Origin: Bacillus albus
GTDB taxonomy: Bacteria; Bacillota; Bacilli; Bacillales; Bacillaceae_G
Assembly (NCBI RefSeq): GCF_001884185.1
Contig: NZ_MAOE01000035.1
Span: forward strand, 310,001 to 374,000
Direction: 5' to 3'
Length of the DNA stretch: 64,000 nucleotides
The position numbers and the translations under genes are program-made. The notes below the pieces were generated by a model. The model did no database searches and was not told the DNA's origin. It saw only the letters and a list, made by a program, of their open reading frames with translations. This document shows, piece after piece, positions 56,192-64,000 of this stretch (positions are counted from its first letter, which is position 1; each line of letters begins with the position of its first letter).

Positions 56192-56935
56192 ATGATGAAA
56201 AAACTTATTATGACTTTATTTATCGCGATGCTAGCATTGGCCGGCTGTAATACAAACAAAGAAGAACCGAAAAAAGAACAGAAACTAGAAGCTGTAAAAG
56301 TAGCAGTTCAAACAAATCCGAAGGAAATTAAACCTGGTGAAAAAACAGAAGTACAAGCACTTGTTACACAAGGAAAAGAAAAGGTAACGGATGCTGATGA
56401 TGTAAAGTTTGAAATTTGGAAAGCTGGCGACGAAAAGCATGAAATGTTAGATAGTAAGCATAAAGGAAAAGGTGTTTATGCTGTCGAGAAAACGTTCGAG
56501 ACGGACGGAGTATACCATATTATCGCTCACACAAATGCACGTGAAATGCATGTTATGCCAGAAGTAAAAGTGGCTGTAGGGAATGCGAAAATAGAAGATG
56601 CGAAAAAAGAAAATAGTGATCACGGTGCAGGACATGGCGATCATAAAAGCGATACAATGATCCACCTTATGGCTGGTGACATAAAAGCAAATGCTGAATC
56701 AACAATGAAAGTTCACTTAAAACAAAAAGAAGAAGCATTAACTGGTGCTGAAGTCCAACTTGAAATTTGGAAAGATGGTGTTGAAAAACACGAATTTATT
56801 CCAGCGAAAGAAGGAAATAAAGGAGAGTATGAAACGAAACATACTTTCAAAGAAAACGGTTCTTACAAAGTGAAAGTTCATGTTAAAAAAGGCGAACTAC
56901 ATGAACATAAAGAAGAAACAGTAGAAGTAAAATAA
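56192..56935 (+). CDS. Lipoprotein with two YtkA-like domains
   Basis: About 248 residues. Lipoprotein signal peptide with lipobox LAGC (Cys about 18-19), a Lys/Glu linker, then two related beta-sandwich units: KVAVQTNPKEIKPGEKTEVQ to EVKVAVG, and IHLMAGDIKANAESTMKVHL to ETVEVK. Each has the repeated VxLEIWKxGxEKHE phrase. A His-rich linker (DHGAGHGDHKSD) separates them and may bind metal. YtkA-like domains are linked to copper or surface functions; the role is unknown. Three adjacent ATGs (56189, 56192, 56195) are possible after AAGGAGG. Confidence 0.8.
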   Translation: MMKKLIMTLFIAMLALAGCNTNKEEPKKEQKLEAVKVAVQTNPKEIKPGEKTEVQALVTQGKEKVTDADDVKFEIWKAGDEKHEMLDSKHKGKGVYAVEKTFETDGVYHIIAHTNAREMHVMPEVKVAVGNAKIEDAKKENSDHGAGHGDHKSDTMIHLMAGDIKANAESTMKVHLKQKEEALTGAEVQLEIWKDGVEKHEFIPAKEGNKGEYETKHTFKENGSYKVKVHVKKGELHEHKEETVEVK

Positions 56936-56966
56936 AAAGTAGCTCATTAGAGCTGCTTTTTATTTT
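56935..56966 (+). terminator. Terminator after the YtkA-type lipoprotein gene
   Basis: AAAAAGTAGCTC and GAGCTGCTTTTT form an imperfect stem with a T-rich tail. Confidence 0.8.
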
Positions 56967-57005
56967 TATCTCATTCTTTGCGGCGAGATTAAAATTTCAC
57001 TTTAT
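56965..57005 (+). repeat. 41-bp deletion relic of a bcr1-type element
   Basis: It begins TTTATCTCATTCTTTGCGG (compare TTTATCCCGCTATTTGCGGG at 13111) and ends GATTAAAATTTCACTTTAT, 18 of 19 identical with the bcr1 end; the middle is missing. The end word GTTTCACTTTAT recurs at 57270-57281. These sit in the 400-bp gap before drm. Confidence 0.5.
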
Positions 57006-57120
57006 ATAAAGAAATAAATCATAAAATCATTAGCACTTCTTTGCATAATGGATTACAATAGAAGTGTGAAGAAAATGAGAAATTCTACGAAAATGTATTA
57101 AAAAGAAAGCGTAAACATGT

Positions 57121-57152
57121 TATGATATCAGTATCAGATGTCTGACATCTGA
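57121..57152 (+). promoter_or_regulatory. Probable drm operon promoter with 19-bp operator dyad
   Basis: TATGAT (57121-57126) is followed by TCAGATGTC-T-GACATCTGA (57134-57152), a perfect 9-1-9 dyad covering the expected start site. The core GTCTGAC fits the GTNNNAC pattern of FadR-type GntR-family operators. The regulator is not encoded nearby. The -35 is weak (TTAAAA). Confidence 0.6.
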
Positions 57153-57335
57153 CTTAGAAAAAACTAGAAATGTTTTTGAGTCGTTTTAAAGTAAACGAAA
57201 TAGGTTAGAAAATCATTTAAAGAAGTACTGTTTGATAATGAGAACGAAAGATAATTCTTATGGAGAACAGTTTCACTTTATAGCGTTTTGAACATACTAC
57301 AAGAAGTAGAACTGAACTTATAGGAGGTCGCAGTT

Positions 57336-58520
57336 ATGAATAAATATAAACGTATATTCCTAGTCGTAATGGATTCTGTTGGAATCGGTGAAGCACCAGA
57401 TGCTGAACAATTTGGTGATTTAGGATCTGACACAATTGGTCACATTGCTGAACATATGAATGGGTTACAAATGCCTAACATGGTGAAATTAGGTCTTGGT
57501 AACATTCGTGAAATGAAAGGTATCTCTAAAGTAGAAAAACCACTTGGATATTATACAAAAATGCAAGAGAAATCTACTGGTAAAGATACAATGACAGGTC
57601 ACTGGGAAATCATGGGTCTTTACATTGATACACCATTCCAAGTGTTCCCTGAAGGATTCCCGAAAGAGTTACTTGATGAATTAGAAGAAAAAACAGGCCG
57701 TAAAATTATCGGTAATAAACCAGCTTCTGGAACTGAGATTCTTGATGAACTTGGTCAAGAACAAATGGAAACAGGTTCTTTAATCGTTTACACTTCTGCT
57801 GATAGCGTTCTGCAAATCGCAGCACACGAAGAAGTAGTGCCGCTTGATGAGTTATATAAAATTTGTAAAATTGCACGTGAATTAACGTTAGACGAGAAGT
57901 ACATGGTAGGCCGTGTTATCGCTCGTCCATTCGTTGGTGAGCCTGGAAACTTTACTCGTACACCGAACCGTCATGACTATGCATTAAAACCATTCGGCCG
58001 TACAGTAATGAATGAATTAAAAGATAGTGATTATGATGTGATTGCTATCGGTAAAATCTCTGACATCTATGATGGTGAAGGGGTAACTGAATCGCTTCGT
58101 ACGAAGTCGAACATGGATGGAATGGATAAGCTTGTAGATACATTAAATATGGACTTTACAGGTCTTAGCTTCTTAAACTTAGTTGACTTTGATGCACTAT
58201 TCGGTCACCGCCGTGATCCACAAGGATACGGAGAAGCATTGCAGGAATATGATGCACGTCTTCCAGAAGTATTCGAAAAACTAAAAGAAGATGATTTATT
58301 ATTAATTACAGCAGACCACGGTAACGATCCAGTTCACCACGGTACTGACCATACACGTGAATATGTACCTTTATTAGCATATAGCCCAAGCATGAAAGAA
58401 GGCGGACAAGAGTTACCACTTCGTCAAACATTTGCTGATATTGGTGCAACTGTAGCAGAGAACTTCGGTGTGAAAATGCCAGAATACGGAACAAGCTTCT
58501 TAAACGAGCTAAAAAAATAG
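57336..58520 (+). CDS. drm: Phosphopentomutase
   Basis: A 394-residue alkaline-phosphatase-superfamily enzyme interconverting ribose (deoxyribose) 1- and 5-phosphate. Metal ligands: [13 protein letters not shown] (Asp), [13 protein letters not shown] (phospho-Thr), [10 protein letters not shown] and [30 protein letters not shown] precedes the ATG. First gene of the drm-punA-pdp salvage operon. Also called deoB. Confidence 0.94.
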   Translation: MNKYKRIFLVVMDSVGIGEAPDAEQFGDLGSDTIGHIAEHMNGLQMPNMVKLGLGNIREMKGISKVEKPLGYYTKMQEKSTGKDTMTGHWEIMGLYIDTPFQVFPEGFPKELLDELEEKTGRKIIGNKPASGTEILDELGQEQMETGSLIVYTSADSVLQIAAHEEVVPLDELYKICKIARELTLDEKYMVGRVIARPFVGEPGNFTRTPNRHDYALKPFGRTVMNELKDSDYDVIAIGKISDIYDGEGVTESLRTKSNMDGMDKLVDTLNMDFTGLSFLNLVDFDALFGHRRDPQGYGEALQEYDARLPEVFEKLKEDDLLLITADHGNDPVHHGTDHTREYVPLLAYSPSMKEGGQELPLRQTFADIGATVAENFGVKMPEYGTSFLNELKK

Positions 58521-58532
58521 GGGGATAAACAA

Positions 58533-59354
58533 ATGAATCGTGAACTTATTACAAAATCAGCTTCATACTTAAAAGAGAAATTTCAAGAGACACCACAAGT
58601 AGGACTAATCCTTGGATCTGGACTAGGTGTATTAGCGGATGAAATCGAGAACGCAGTAACAGTACCTTACAGTGAAATCCCTGAATTCCCAGTATCAACT
58701 GTAGAAGGTCATGCAGGTCAACTAGTATTCGGTACACTTCAAGGTGTAACAGTAGTAGCAATGCAAGGACGTTTCCACTTCTATGAAGGATACGACATGC
58801 AAAAAGTAACATTCCCAGTTCGTGTTATGAAGGAACTAGGTGTAGAAACAGTTGTTGTAACAAATGCAGCTGGTGGTGTGAATACATCATTCGAACCAGG
58901 CGATCTTATGTTAATTTCAGATCACATTAACTTCATGGGTACAAACCCATTAATCGGACCAAATGATTCTGAAATGGGTGTACGTTTCCCTGATATGTCT
59001 ACATCATATACAGTAGAGCTTCGCGAAATGGCAAAACAAGTTGCAGCGGACTTAAGTATTAAAGTACAAGAAGGTGTATACGTTGGAATGACAGGTCCTG
59101 TATACGAAACACCTGCTGAAATTCGTATGCTTCGTACACTTGGCGGAGATGCAGTTGGTATGTCAACAGTACCTGAAGTAATTGTAGCGCGTCATGCTGG
59201 TATGAAAGTACTTGGTATTTCTTGTATTTCAAATATGGCAGCTGGTATTTTAGATCAACCGCTTCACCACGATGAAGTAATCGAAACGACAGAACGTGTT
59301 AAAGCTAATTTCTTAGCATTAGTAAAAGCAATCGTAAAACAAATGAAGGGGTGA
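58533..59354 (+). CDS. punA: Purine-nucleoside phosphorylase (PunA/PupG)
   Basis: A 273-residue trimeric type phosphorylase: [14 protein letters not shown], phosphate loop [28 protein letters not shown] and ISNMAAGI. It splits guanosine and inosine to base plus ribose-1-phosphate, feeding Drm. Starts 12 bases after drm, with GGGGG-type site. Confidence 0.93.
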   Translation: MNRELITKSASYLKEKFQETPQVGLILGSGLGVLADEIENAVTVPYSEIPEFPVSTVEGHAGQLVFGTLQGVTVVAMQGRFHFYEGYDMQKVTFPVRVMKELGVETVVVTNAAGGVNTSFEPGDLMLISDHINFMGTNPLIGPNDSEMGVRFPDMSTSYTVELREMAKQVAADLSIKVQEGVYVGMTGPVYETPAEIRMLRTLGGDAVGMSTVPEVIVARHAGMKVLGISCISNMAAGILDQPLHHDEVIETTERVKANFLALVKAIVKQMKG

Positions 59355-59361
59355 CCTCACA

Positions 59362-60666
59362 ATGAGAATGGTGGACCTAATTGCAAAAAAACGTGACGGA
59401 CATGCATTAACGACAGAAGAAATTAACTTTATTGTTGAAGGATATACGAATGGTGATATTCCTGATTATCAAGTAAGTTCACTTGCAATGGCAATTTTCT
59501 TCCAAGATATGAACGATCAAGAACGTGCTGATTTAACGATGGCAATGGTAAATAGCGGTGATACAATCGACTTATCAGCTATTGAAGGAGTAAAAGTAGA
59601 TAAGCACTCAACAGGTGGCGTTGGTGATACAACAACACTTGTATTAGGTCCATTAGTAGCCGCTTTAGGTGTACCGGTTGCAAAAATGTCTGGACGTGGT
59701 CTAGGACATACTGGTGGTACAATCGATAAATTAGAAGCAGTTCCAGGATTCCATGTTGAAATCGAAAATGCTGAATTTATGCGTCTTGTGAATGAAAACA
59801 AAATCGCAGTTATTGGTCAAAGTGGAAACTTAACGCCTGCGGATAAAAAATTGTATGCACTTCGTGATGTAACAGCAACAGTAAACTCAATTCCGCTTAT
59901 TGCAAGCTCCATTATGAGTAAAAAAATTGCTGCTGGTGCAGATGCAATTGTTCTTGATGTGAAAACGGGAGCAGGTGCATTTATGAAAACAGATGAAGAT
60001 GCAAAACGTTTAGCGGAAGCAATGGTACGCATTGGTAATAACGTTGGCCGTAATACGATGGCTGTTATTTCTGATATGAGTCAACCACTTGGTGAGGCGA
60101 TTGGTAATGCACTTGAGGTACAAGAAGCAATTGATACATTACAAGGTAAAGGACCAAAAGATTTAGAAGAGTTATGTTTAACACTTGGAAGTCAAATGGT
60201 ATACCTTGCTGGACAAGCTTCATCTTTAGAAGATGCACGTGAGAAATTAATTGAAGTAATGAACAACGGTAAAGCGCTAGAATCATTTAAAACGTTCTTA
60301 TCAGCGCAAGGTGGCGATGCATCAGTTGTTGATGATCCTTCTAAATTACCACAAGCACAGTTTAAAATTGAAGTAGAAGCGAAGGAAGACGGTTATGTAT
60401 TAGAAATCGTTGCAGATGAAATTGGAACAGCAGCAATGCTTTTAGGAGCAGGACGTGCGACGAAGGAATCTGAGATTGATTTAGCAGTTGGCTTAATGCT
60501 TCGCAAAAAAGTAGGGGACAGCGTGAAAAAAGGTGAATCCCTTGTTACGATCTACGCAAACCGTGAAAATGTGGAAGATGTAAAAGCAAAAATTTATGAG
60601 AACATGAAGATCTCTAAAGAGCATGTAGATGCACCGATATTAGTGCACGGCATCGTTACTGAATAA
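59362..60666 (+). CDS. pdp: Pyrimidine-nucleoside phosphorylase
   Basis: A 434-residue NP-II family enzyme acting on uridine and thymidine. The signature [18 protein letters not shown] (phosphate site), [20 protein letters not shown] and a C-terminal domain ([11 protein letters not shown]-like [16 protein letters not shown]) are present. Starts 7 bases after punA. ATG at 59362 follows AAGGGGTGA; a second ATG at 59368 is also possible. Confidence 0.93.
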   Translation: MRMVDLIAKKRDGHALTTEEINFIVEGYTNGDIPDYQVSSLAMAIFFQDMNDQERADLTMAMVNSGDTIDLSAIEGVKVDKHSTGGVGDTTTLVLGPLVAALGVPVAKMSGRGLGHTGGTIDKLEAVPGFHVEIENAEFMRLVNENKIAVIGQSGNLTPADKKLYALRDVTATVNSIPLIASSIMSKKIAAGADAIVLDVKTGAGAFMKTDEDAKRLAEAMVRIGNNVGRNTMAVISDMSQPLGEAIGNALEVQEAIDTLQGKGPKDLEELCLTLGSQMVYLAGQASSLEDAREKLIEVMNNGKALESFKTFLSAQGGDASVVDDPSKLPQAQFKIEVEAKEDGYVLEIVADEIGTAAMLLGAGRATKESEIDLAVGLMLRKKVGDSVKKGESLVTIYANRENVEDVKAKIYENMKISKEHVDAPILVHGIVTE

Positions 60667-60671
60667 TAAAG

Positions 60672-60708
60672 AAGGGCCAGGGAGTATTTCTCCTTGGCTT
60701 TTTTTGCT
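60672..60708 (+). terminator. Terminator of the nucleoside salvage operon
   Basis: GCCAGGGAG pairs with CTCCTTGGC, followed by TTTTTT. Confidence 0.87.
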
Positions 60709-60740
60709 ATTTTTTGTTTATAATAATAATGGGTGAAATT

Positions 60741-61691
60741 ATGATTAGAATTTGTGCAATAACAAAAGCAGATGAAGTATTATATGATGTTTCGTTAGAA
60801 GAAACAAAGAAAGACCATATTGTATGGTATTGGCTAGATTTATATAAGCCAACGAAAGAAGAGTATACATACATTTTGCAAGATCATTTTAAGTTCCATC
60901 CCCTTGCAATTGAAGACTGTATAGAATATGTACAGAGGCCAAAAGTTGATTTTTATGATGGATATAACTTTTTAGTTCTTCATGCATTTGGTGAGGATGG
61001 ATTAGAACCGCATGAAATCGATTTATTTATTAGTGATCGTTATATTGTTTCTTTCCACTTTTCTCATAACAATGCAATCGAAAGAGTATGGAAAACCCTT
61101 GGAGAAAAGAAGCGTATTAAAAATAGTCCTTTGCATGTAGCACATACTATTATCGATCAAATTGTAGACGACTATTTTGCGCCTGTATATTACATTGAGG
61201 ATCATTTAAATGCAATTGATGATAATTTAACGGGTGAGACAGCAGGAAGTGTACTAGAAGAAGTATTTGATATACGTGCAGATTTATCGAAGCTAAGGCG
61301 TACAATTATTCCGATGCGTGATTTATTGTATCGTATTTTAAATTCGACTCGTTTTTACGGTATAAGTGATCATGAAATTTACTTTAAAGATATACATGAT
61401 CATTTGCTTAAACTGACAGAAATGATTGAAGCAAGCCGGGAATTAACGGCAGATATTCGAGATAGCTATTTTTCATTAAACTCACATCATATGAATAACA
61501 TTATGAAAACATTAACTGTATTCTCGACTATTTTCATGCCATTAACATTTATTGCGGGCGTATACGGAATGAACTTTACGCATATGCCAGAGCTTGGTGG
61601 ACAATATAGTTATTTTATTTGTCTACTTATTATGGCACTAATTGGCGGCGGCATGATGGCTTGGTTTTATAAAAAAGGATGGTTTAAGTAA
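60741..61691 (+). CDS. corA: CorA-family magnesium transporter
   Basis: A 316-residue divalent-cation channel: large N-terminal cytosolic funnel (HIVWYWLDLYKPTKEEY, HPLAIEDCIEY), long stalk helix, then two C-terminal membrane helices with the selectivity motif YGMNF and a basic tail (YKKGWFK). The ATG at 60741 gives the conserved start; GGGTGA precedes it. Mg2+ is the usual ion, Co2+ or Ni2+ are possible. Confidence 0.9.
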   Translation: MIRICAITKADEVLYDVSLEETKKDHIVWYWLDLYKPTKEEYTYILQDHFKFHPLAIEDCIEYVQRPKVDFYDGYNFLVLHAFGEDGLEPHEIDLFISDRYIVSFHFSHNNAIERVWKTLGEKKRIKNSPLHVAHTIIDQIVDDYFAPVYYIEDHLNAIDDNLTGETAGSVLEEVFDIRADLSKLRRTIIPMRDLLYRILNSTRFYGISDHEIYFKDIHDHLLKLTEMIEASRELTADIRDSYFSLNSHHMNNIMKTLTVFSTIFMPLTFIAGVYGMNFTHMPELGGQYSYFICLLIMALIGGGMMAWFYKKGWFK

Positions 61692-61724
61692 AAAAACACC
61701 GAGGAAAATTCCTCGGTGTTTTTA
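61691..61724. terminator. Bidirectional terminator between corA and the NCS2 gene
   Basis: AAAACACCGAGGAA pairs with TTCCTCGGTGTTTT. Confidence 0.9.
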
Positions 61725-61725
61725 C

Positions 61726-63015
61726 TTAACCGATAGCATGTAATACGAACATGGCCAAGAATAAGCATGTAATGATATACATGGACGATGCGACTTCTTT
61801 ACGCTTTCCAAGAGCAACTTTTAAGATAGGATAAGCGATAAATCCGAACGCAATGCCATCAGCGATACTATATGTGAGCGGGATCATGACGATAATTAAG
61901 AACGCTGGAAATCCTTCTGAAAAATCGTTCAGAGGAATTTGTTGAATGCTTGTAATCATCAGGCCGCCAATAATAATTAAGATTGGTGCAATGGCACTAT
62001 CAGGAATTAGTTTGACAAACGGTAGTGCAAACAGTGATGCAAAGAATAACAACCCTGTAACGATAGACGTCAGACCTGTCTTTCCACCTGCAGTAATACC
62101 TGCGGCACTCTCTACTGTTGATACGGTAGGGCTTGTGCCAAATAGACCACATGTCATTGCTGAAATTGCATTGGCTTGGTAAGCACGTGGGAATTTACGG
62201 TCATCTTCTAATAAACCGTGCAGAAGTCCCATGTTCTCAAAAATAAGCACCATGCTTAAGGAGAATGTTGCAATCCAAAACGGTAAGGAAGAAAGTTTGC
62301 CAAATGACATAGCTCCAAACACATCGCCGTAATTAGCAAGTGAGAATGAACTATTTCCGATTTGACTTGTATCAACAAGACCAAATAGCCATGCAATACC
62401 AGTTCCTATTGCAATCGTCCATAAAAAGTTTCCACGTACGTTACGAATAAATAATACAAGTGCAACGATAAGAGTAAGCACGGTCGCAAGAACGACAGGG
62501 TTACTTAATTTACCCATTGCAACAGCAGTATTTGGATTCGAAACGACTAAACCACCTTTTTGCAATCCGATAAATGCTAAAAATAATCCGATGCCGACAG
62601 TAATAGCTTCCTTTAATGACTTTGGAATCGATACTGAAAGCACGCGAGCGATTGGTGTAAACGCAGCAATTGCAAAAATAATACCAGAGATGAAGACAGC
62701 TGCTAATGCTTCCTGCCAAGATAATCCGAGCGTATGCACAGCAGTGTACGTGAAGAATGCATTTACACCCATACCAGGTACAAGAATAGCAGGTGCATTT
62801 GCCCAAAATGCCATGAGCAGACATCCGACAAATGAACTGAAAACAGTTGCTAAAATTCCAGCTTCAAGAGGAATGCCAGCATCGGATAAAATGGATGCAT
62901 TTACAATCATAATATATACAATCGTGAAAAATGACGTAACTCCAGCTAAAACTTCTTGTTTTGGTGATGTTTCGTGTAAACCTAATTTAAATGTTCTTTC
63001 AAGTATTCCTTTCAT
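61726..63015 (-). CDS. NCS2-family purine permease (PbuG/PbuO type)
   Basis: A 429-residue permease with about 12-14 helices. Motifs of the AzgA-like branch: KQEVLAGVTSFFTIVYIMIVN, PGMGVNAFFTYT, SIPKSLKEAITVGIGLFLAFIGLQ and GTSPTVSTVESAAGI. It would import hypoxanthine, guanine or adenine. No purine riboswitch is seen in the leader. AGAAGG precedes the ATG at moderate spacing. Confidence 0.88.
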   Translation of the reverse strand: MKGILERTFKLGLHETSPKQEVLAGVTSFFTIVYIMIVNASILSDAGIPLEAGILATVFSSFVGCLLMAFWANAPAILVPGMGVNAFFTYTAVHTLGLSWQEALAAVFISGIIFAIAAFTPIARVLSVSIPKSLKEAITVGIGLFLAFIGLQKGGLVVSNPNTAVAMGKLSNPVVLATVLTLIVALVLFIRNVRGNFLWTIAIGTGIAWLFGLVDTSQIGNSSFSLANYGDVFGAMSFGKLSSLPFWIATFSLSMVLIFENMGLLHGLLEDDRKFPRAYQANAISAMTCGLFGTSPTVSTVESAAGITAGGKTGLTSIVTGLLFFASLFALPFVKLIPDSAIAPILIIIGGLMITSIQQIPLNDFSEGFPAFLIIVMIPLTYSIADGIAFGFIAYPILKVALGKRKEVASSMYIITCLFLAMFVLHAIG

Positions 63016-63083
63016 GTTAAACCTTCTTTTTCATATCCCTCTCCCACCCGTGATATCTCTTTCGTAAGAGCTCACCGTCCTTT

Positions 63084-63134
63084 ATTATATCAGAACATCA
63101 TGTTTTTACAACAAGGAAAATGATAACGTTTACT
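63084..63134 (-). promoter_or_regulatory. Promoter of the NCS2 gene with cre-like site
   Basis: On the minus strand TTGTAA (plus 63106-63111) and TATAAT (plus 63084-63089) are 16 bp apart. Directly upstream, AGTAAACGTTATCA (plus 63121-63134) matches the CcpA cre pattern TGNAANCGNWWNCA at all but the first position. The transcript would begin with a leader of about 60 bases containing a GTGA...TCAC hairpin with loop ACGA. Confidence 0.5.
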
Positions 63135-63149
63135 TATAAATAAGATTAT

Positions 63150-63821
63150 TTATAAATACGTAAAAATCGCTCGTATTGTTGAAATGATTTCTAATTCTCC
63201 CGATTGAATGGGAGGAGCTGCTTGTGCATGTAAAGTAGCAAAGGACGCAACTTCTCGTGGTAATTGAGCAGATTCTTCAACGAATGAGAGTGGAACAGGA
63301 TTAATGTTTAAATTGTATGTACCCGCAATAGCACGAGCTTTTTCTACCGCTTGTTGTAGAGCTTGAATGAGAGCTTGCTCATAATATTTATTTGGGTGAG
63401 ATATTCGAAAACGTAAACCTTTTGCTAAGTTTGCTCCATTTGAAACGGCTATATCATATACTTCCCCTGCTTTTTGTACATTTAAAACGGTAATTTCATA
63501 CAAATGTTCCACACGGTATCCTTGTAGTAACGCTTTATCATTTACATACTCGTATTGAGGAGTGATCGTATAAGAAATCGTTTCTATATCTTTATCAGCA
63601 ATACCAAGCTGTTTAAGTGCATCCAGCAATTGTTTTGATTGCACTGCATTTTCTTCTTGCGCTTGTTTCACATTTTTACTATCAGTTCGAATGCCAAGTG
63701 TTAATATAACAACATTGGGTTTTGCTTTGACAACACCTTCACCTTGTACAGTAATAGTCGCTTCTTTACCAGTATTAGCTGTGCGTACGTTGTGTAAATA
63801 AGGATTTATTCCACCCTGCAT
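63150..63821 (-). CDS. SIMPL domain-containing protein (DUF541, YggE/BP26-like)
   Basis: A 223-residue protein with one SIMPL domain: ITVQGEGVVKAKPNVVILTLGI at the start, QLLDALKQLGIADKDIETISY, then SNGANLAKGLRFRISHPNKYYEQAL and a C-terminal ARAIAGTYNLN. No signal peptide is visible, unlike Gram-negative YggE. Family members bind or oligomerise around stress-related partners; the role is unknown. GGATGGTGATGG precedes the ATG. Confidence 0.83.
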   Translation of the reverse strand: MQGGINPYLHNVRTANTGKEATITVQGEGVVKAKPNVVILTLGIRTDSKNVKQAQEENAVQSKQLLDALKQLGIADKDIETISYTITPQYEYVNDKALLQGYRVEHLYEITVLNVQKAGEVYDIAVSNGANLAKGLRFRISHPNKYYEQALIQALQQAVEKARAIAGTYNLNINPVPLSFVEESAQLPREVASFATLHAQAAPPIQSGELEIISTIRAIFTYL

Positions 63822-63980
63822 TTTCCATCACCATCCTTTTTATATGTATATGTGTGAACAAAAAAGAAATTTATATGAAAAAAGTTACATAAATGAGAAT
63901 GTTGAGGGAAGAAGGCATATACAACATAGGTATTTATAGATTATAATATGTGTAAATATGATAAAAAAGGGACGAGGCTA

Positions 63981-64000
63981 GTGAACGAAAAAAGAGAAAC
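63981..64000 (+). CDS. Start of a gene cut by the window edge
   Basis: A GTG at 63981 follows GGGACGAGG with good spacing and opens a frame (MNEKRE...) that runs off the window. Too little is present to identify it. The 159 bases before it, back to 63822, hold only AT-rich promoter-like DNA. Confidence 0.4.

Overview
The window is a stretch of low-GC Firmicute chromosome that I assign to the Bacillus cereus group (B. cereus / thuringiensis / anthracis). Three things point there. The gene order runs parallel to the B. subtilis yqiW-yqjQ and yqkC-xerD-drm-punA regions. Two near-complete copies of the roughly 155-bp chromosomal repeat bcr1, typical of this group, are present, with several relics. 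The biotin operon uses the BioC/BioH route rather than BioW/BioI. No tRNA, rRNA, prophage, insertion sequence or CRISPR array is visible; this is ordinary core chromosome with a few accessory insertions.

Layout. 1-7300: a SEDS (RodA/FtsW) protein, a NUDIX hydrolase, a bacilliredoxin, an ArtPQR-type amino-acid ABC transporter, YqjA and an L,D-transpeptidase. 7300-18050: a Prli42 microprotein, a YqjE peptidase, DNA polymerase IV under a LexA-type box, RNase Z, the two-subunit L-serine dehydratase, pyrroline-5-carboxylate reductase, an MBL hydrolase and an SDR. 18200-23500: the arginine operon argCJBDF. 23600-30500: small membrane and surface genes, a MarR regulator, an SGNH hydrolase, a sortase-anchored 5'-nucleotidase and an NhaC-type transporter behind a T-box leader with a duplicated antiterminator module. 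30500-37300: the biotin operon bioADFHCB behind a perfect BirA dyad, flanked on both sides by small exported proteins that share a 35-residue repeat. 37300-41200: the riboflavin operon ribD-ribE-ribBA-ribH behind an FMN riboswitch. 41380-52100: mixed genes including a CDGSH protein, yqkC, yqkD, a LacI regulator, a YuiF-like permease, a secreted 5'-nucleotidase, yqkE and aldo/keto reductases. 52160-56050: mciZ, nudF, spoIIM, fur, yqzK, xerD. 56190-64000: a YtkA-type lipoprotein, the nucleoside salvage operon drm-punA-pdp, CorA, an NCS2 purine permease and a SIMPL protein; a last gene begins at the right edge.

How the genes work together. Several biosynthetic blocks each have their own ligand-responsive switch: arginine (putative ArgR site), biotin (BirA operator), riboflavin (FMN riboswitch) and a probable tyrosine transporter (T-box). 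Nucleotides can be scavenged outside the cell by two 5'-nucleotidases (one wall-anchored, one secreted), and the salvage enzymes Drm/PunA/Pdp and an NCS2 permease are also encoded here. Sporulation and division functions cluster at 52-56 kb (MciZ, SpoIIM, XerD).

Two very short genes were recovered by reading the intergenic DNA: a 30-residue Prli42-like protein (7349-7441) and a 42-residue MciZ homologue (52164-52292). I found no clear new multi-gene system. The least explained items are the paired 35-residue-repeat proteins around the biotin operon, the duplicated T-box module, the nested inverted repeat inside the riboflavin leader, and an unassigned 19-bp dyad at the drm promoter.
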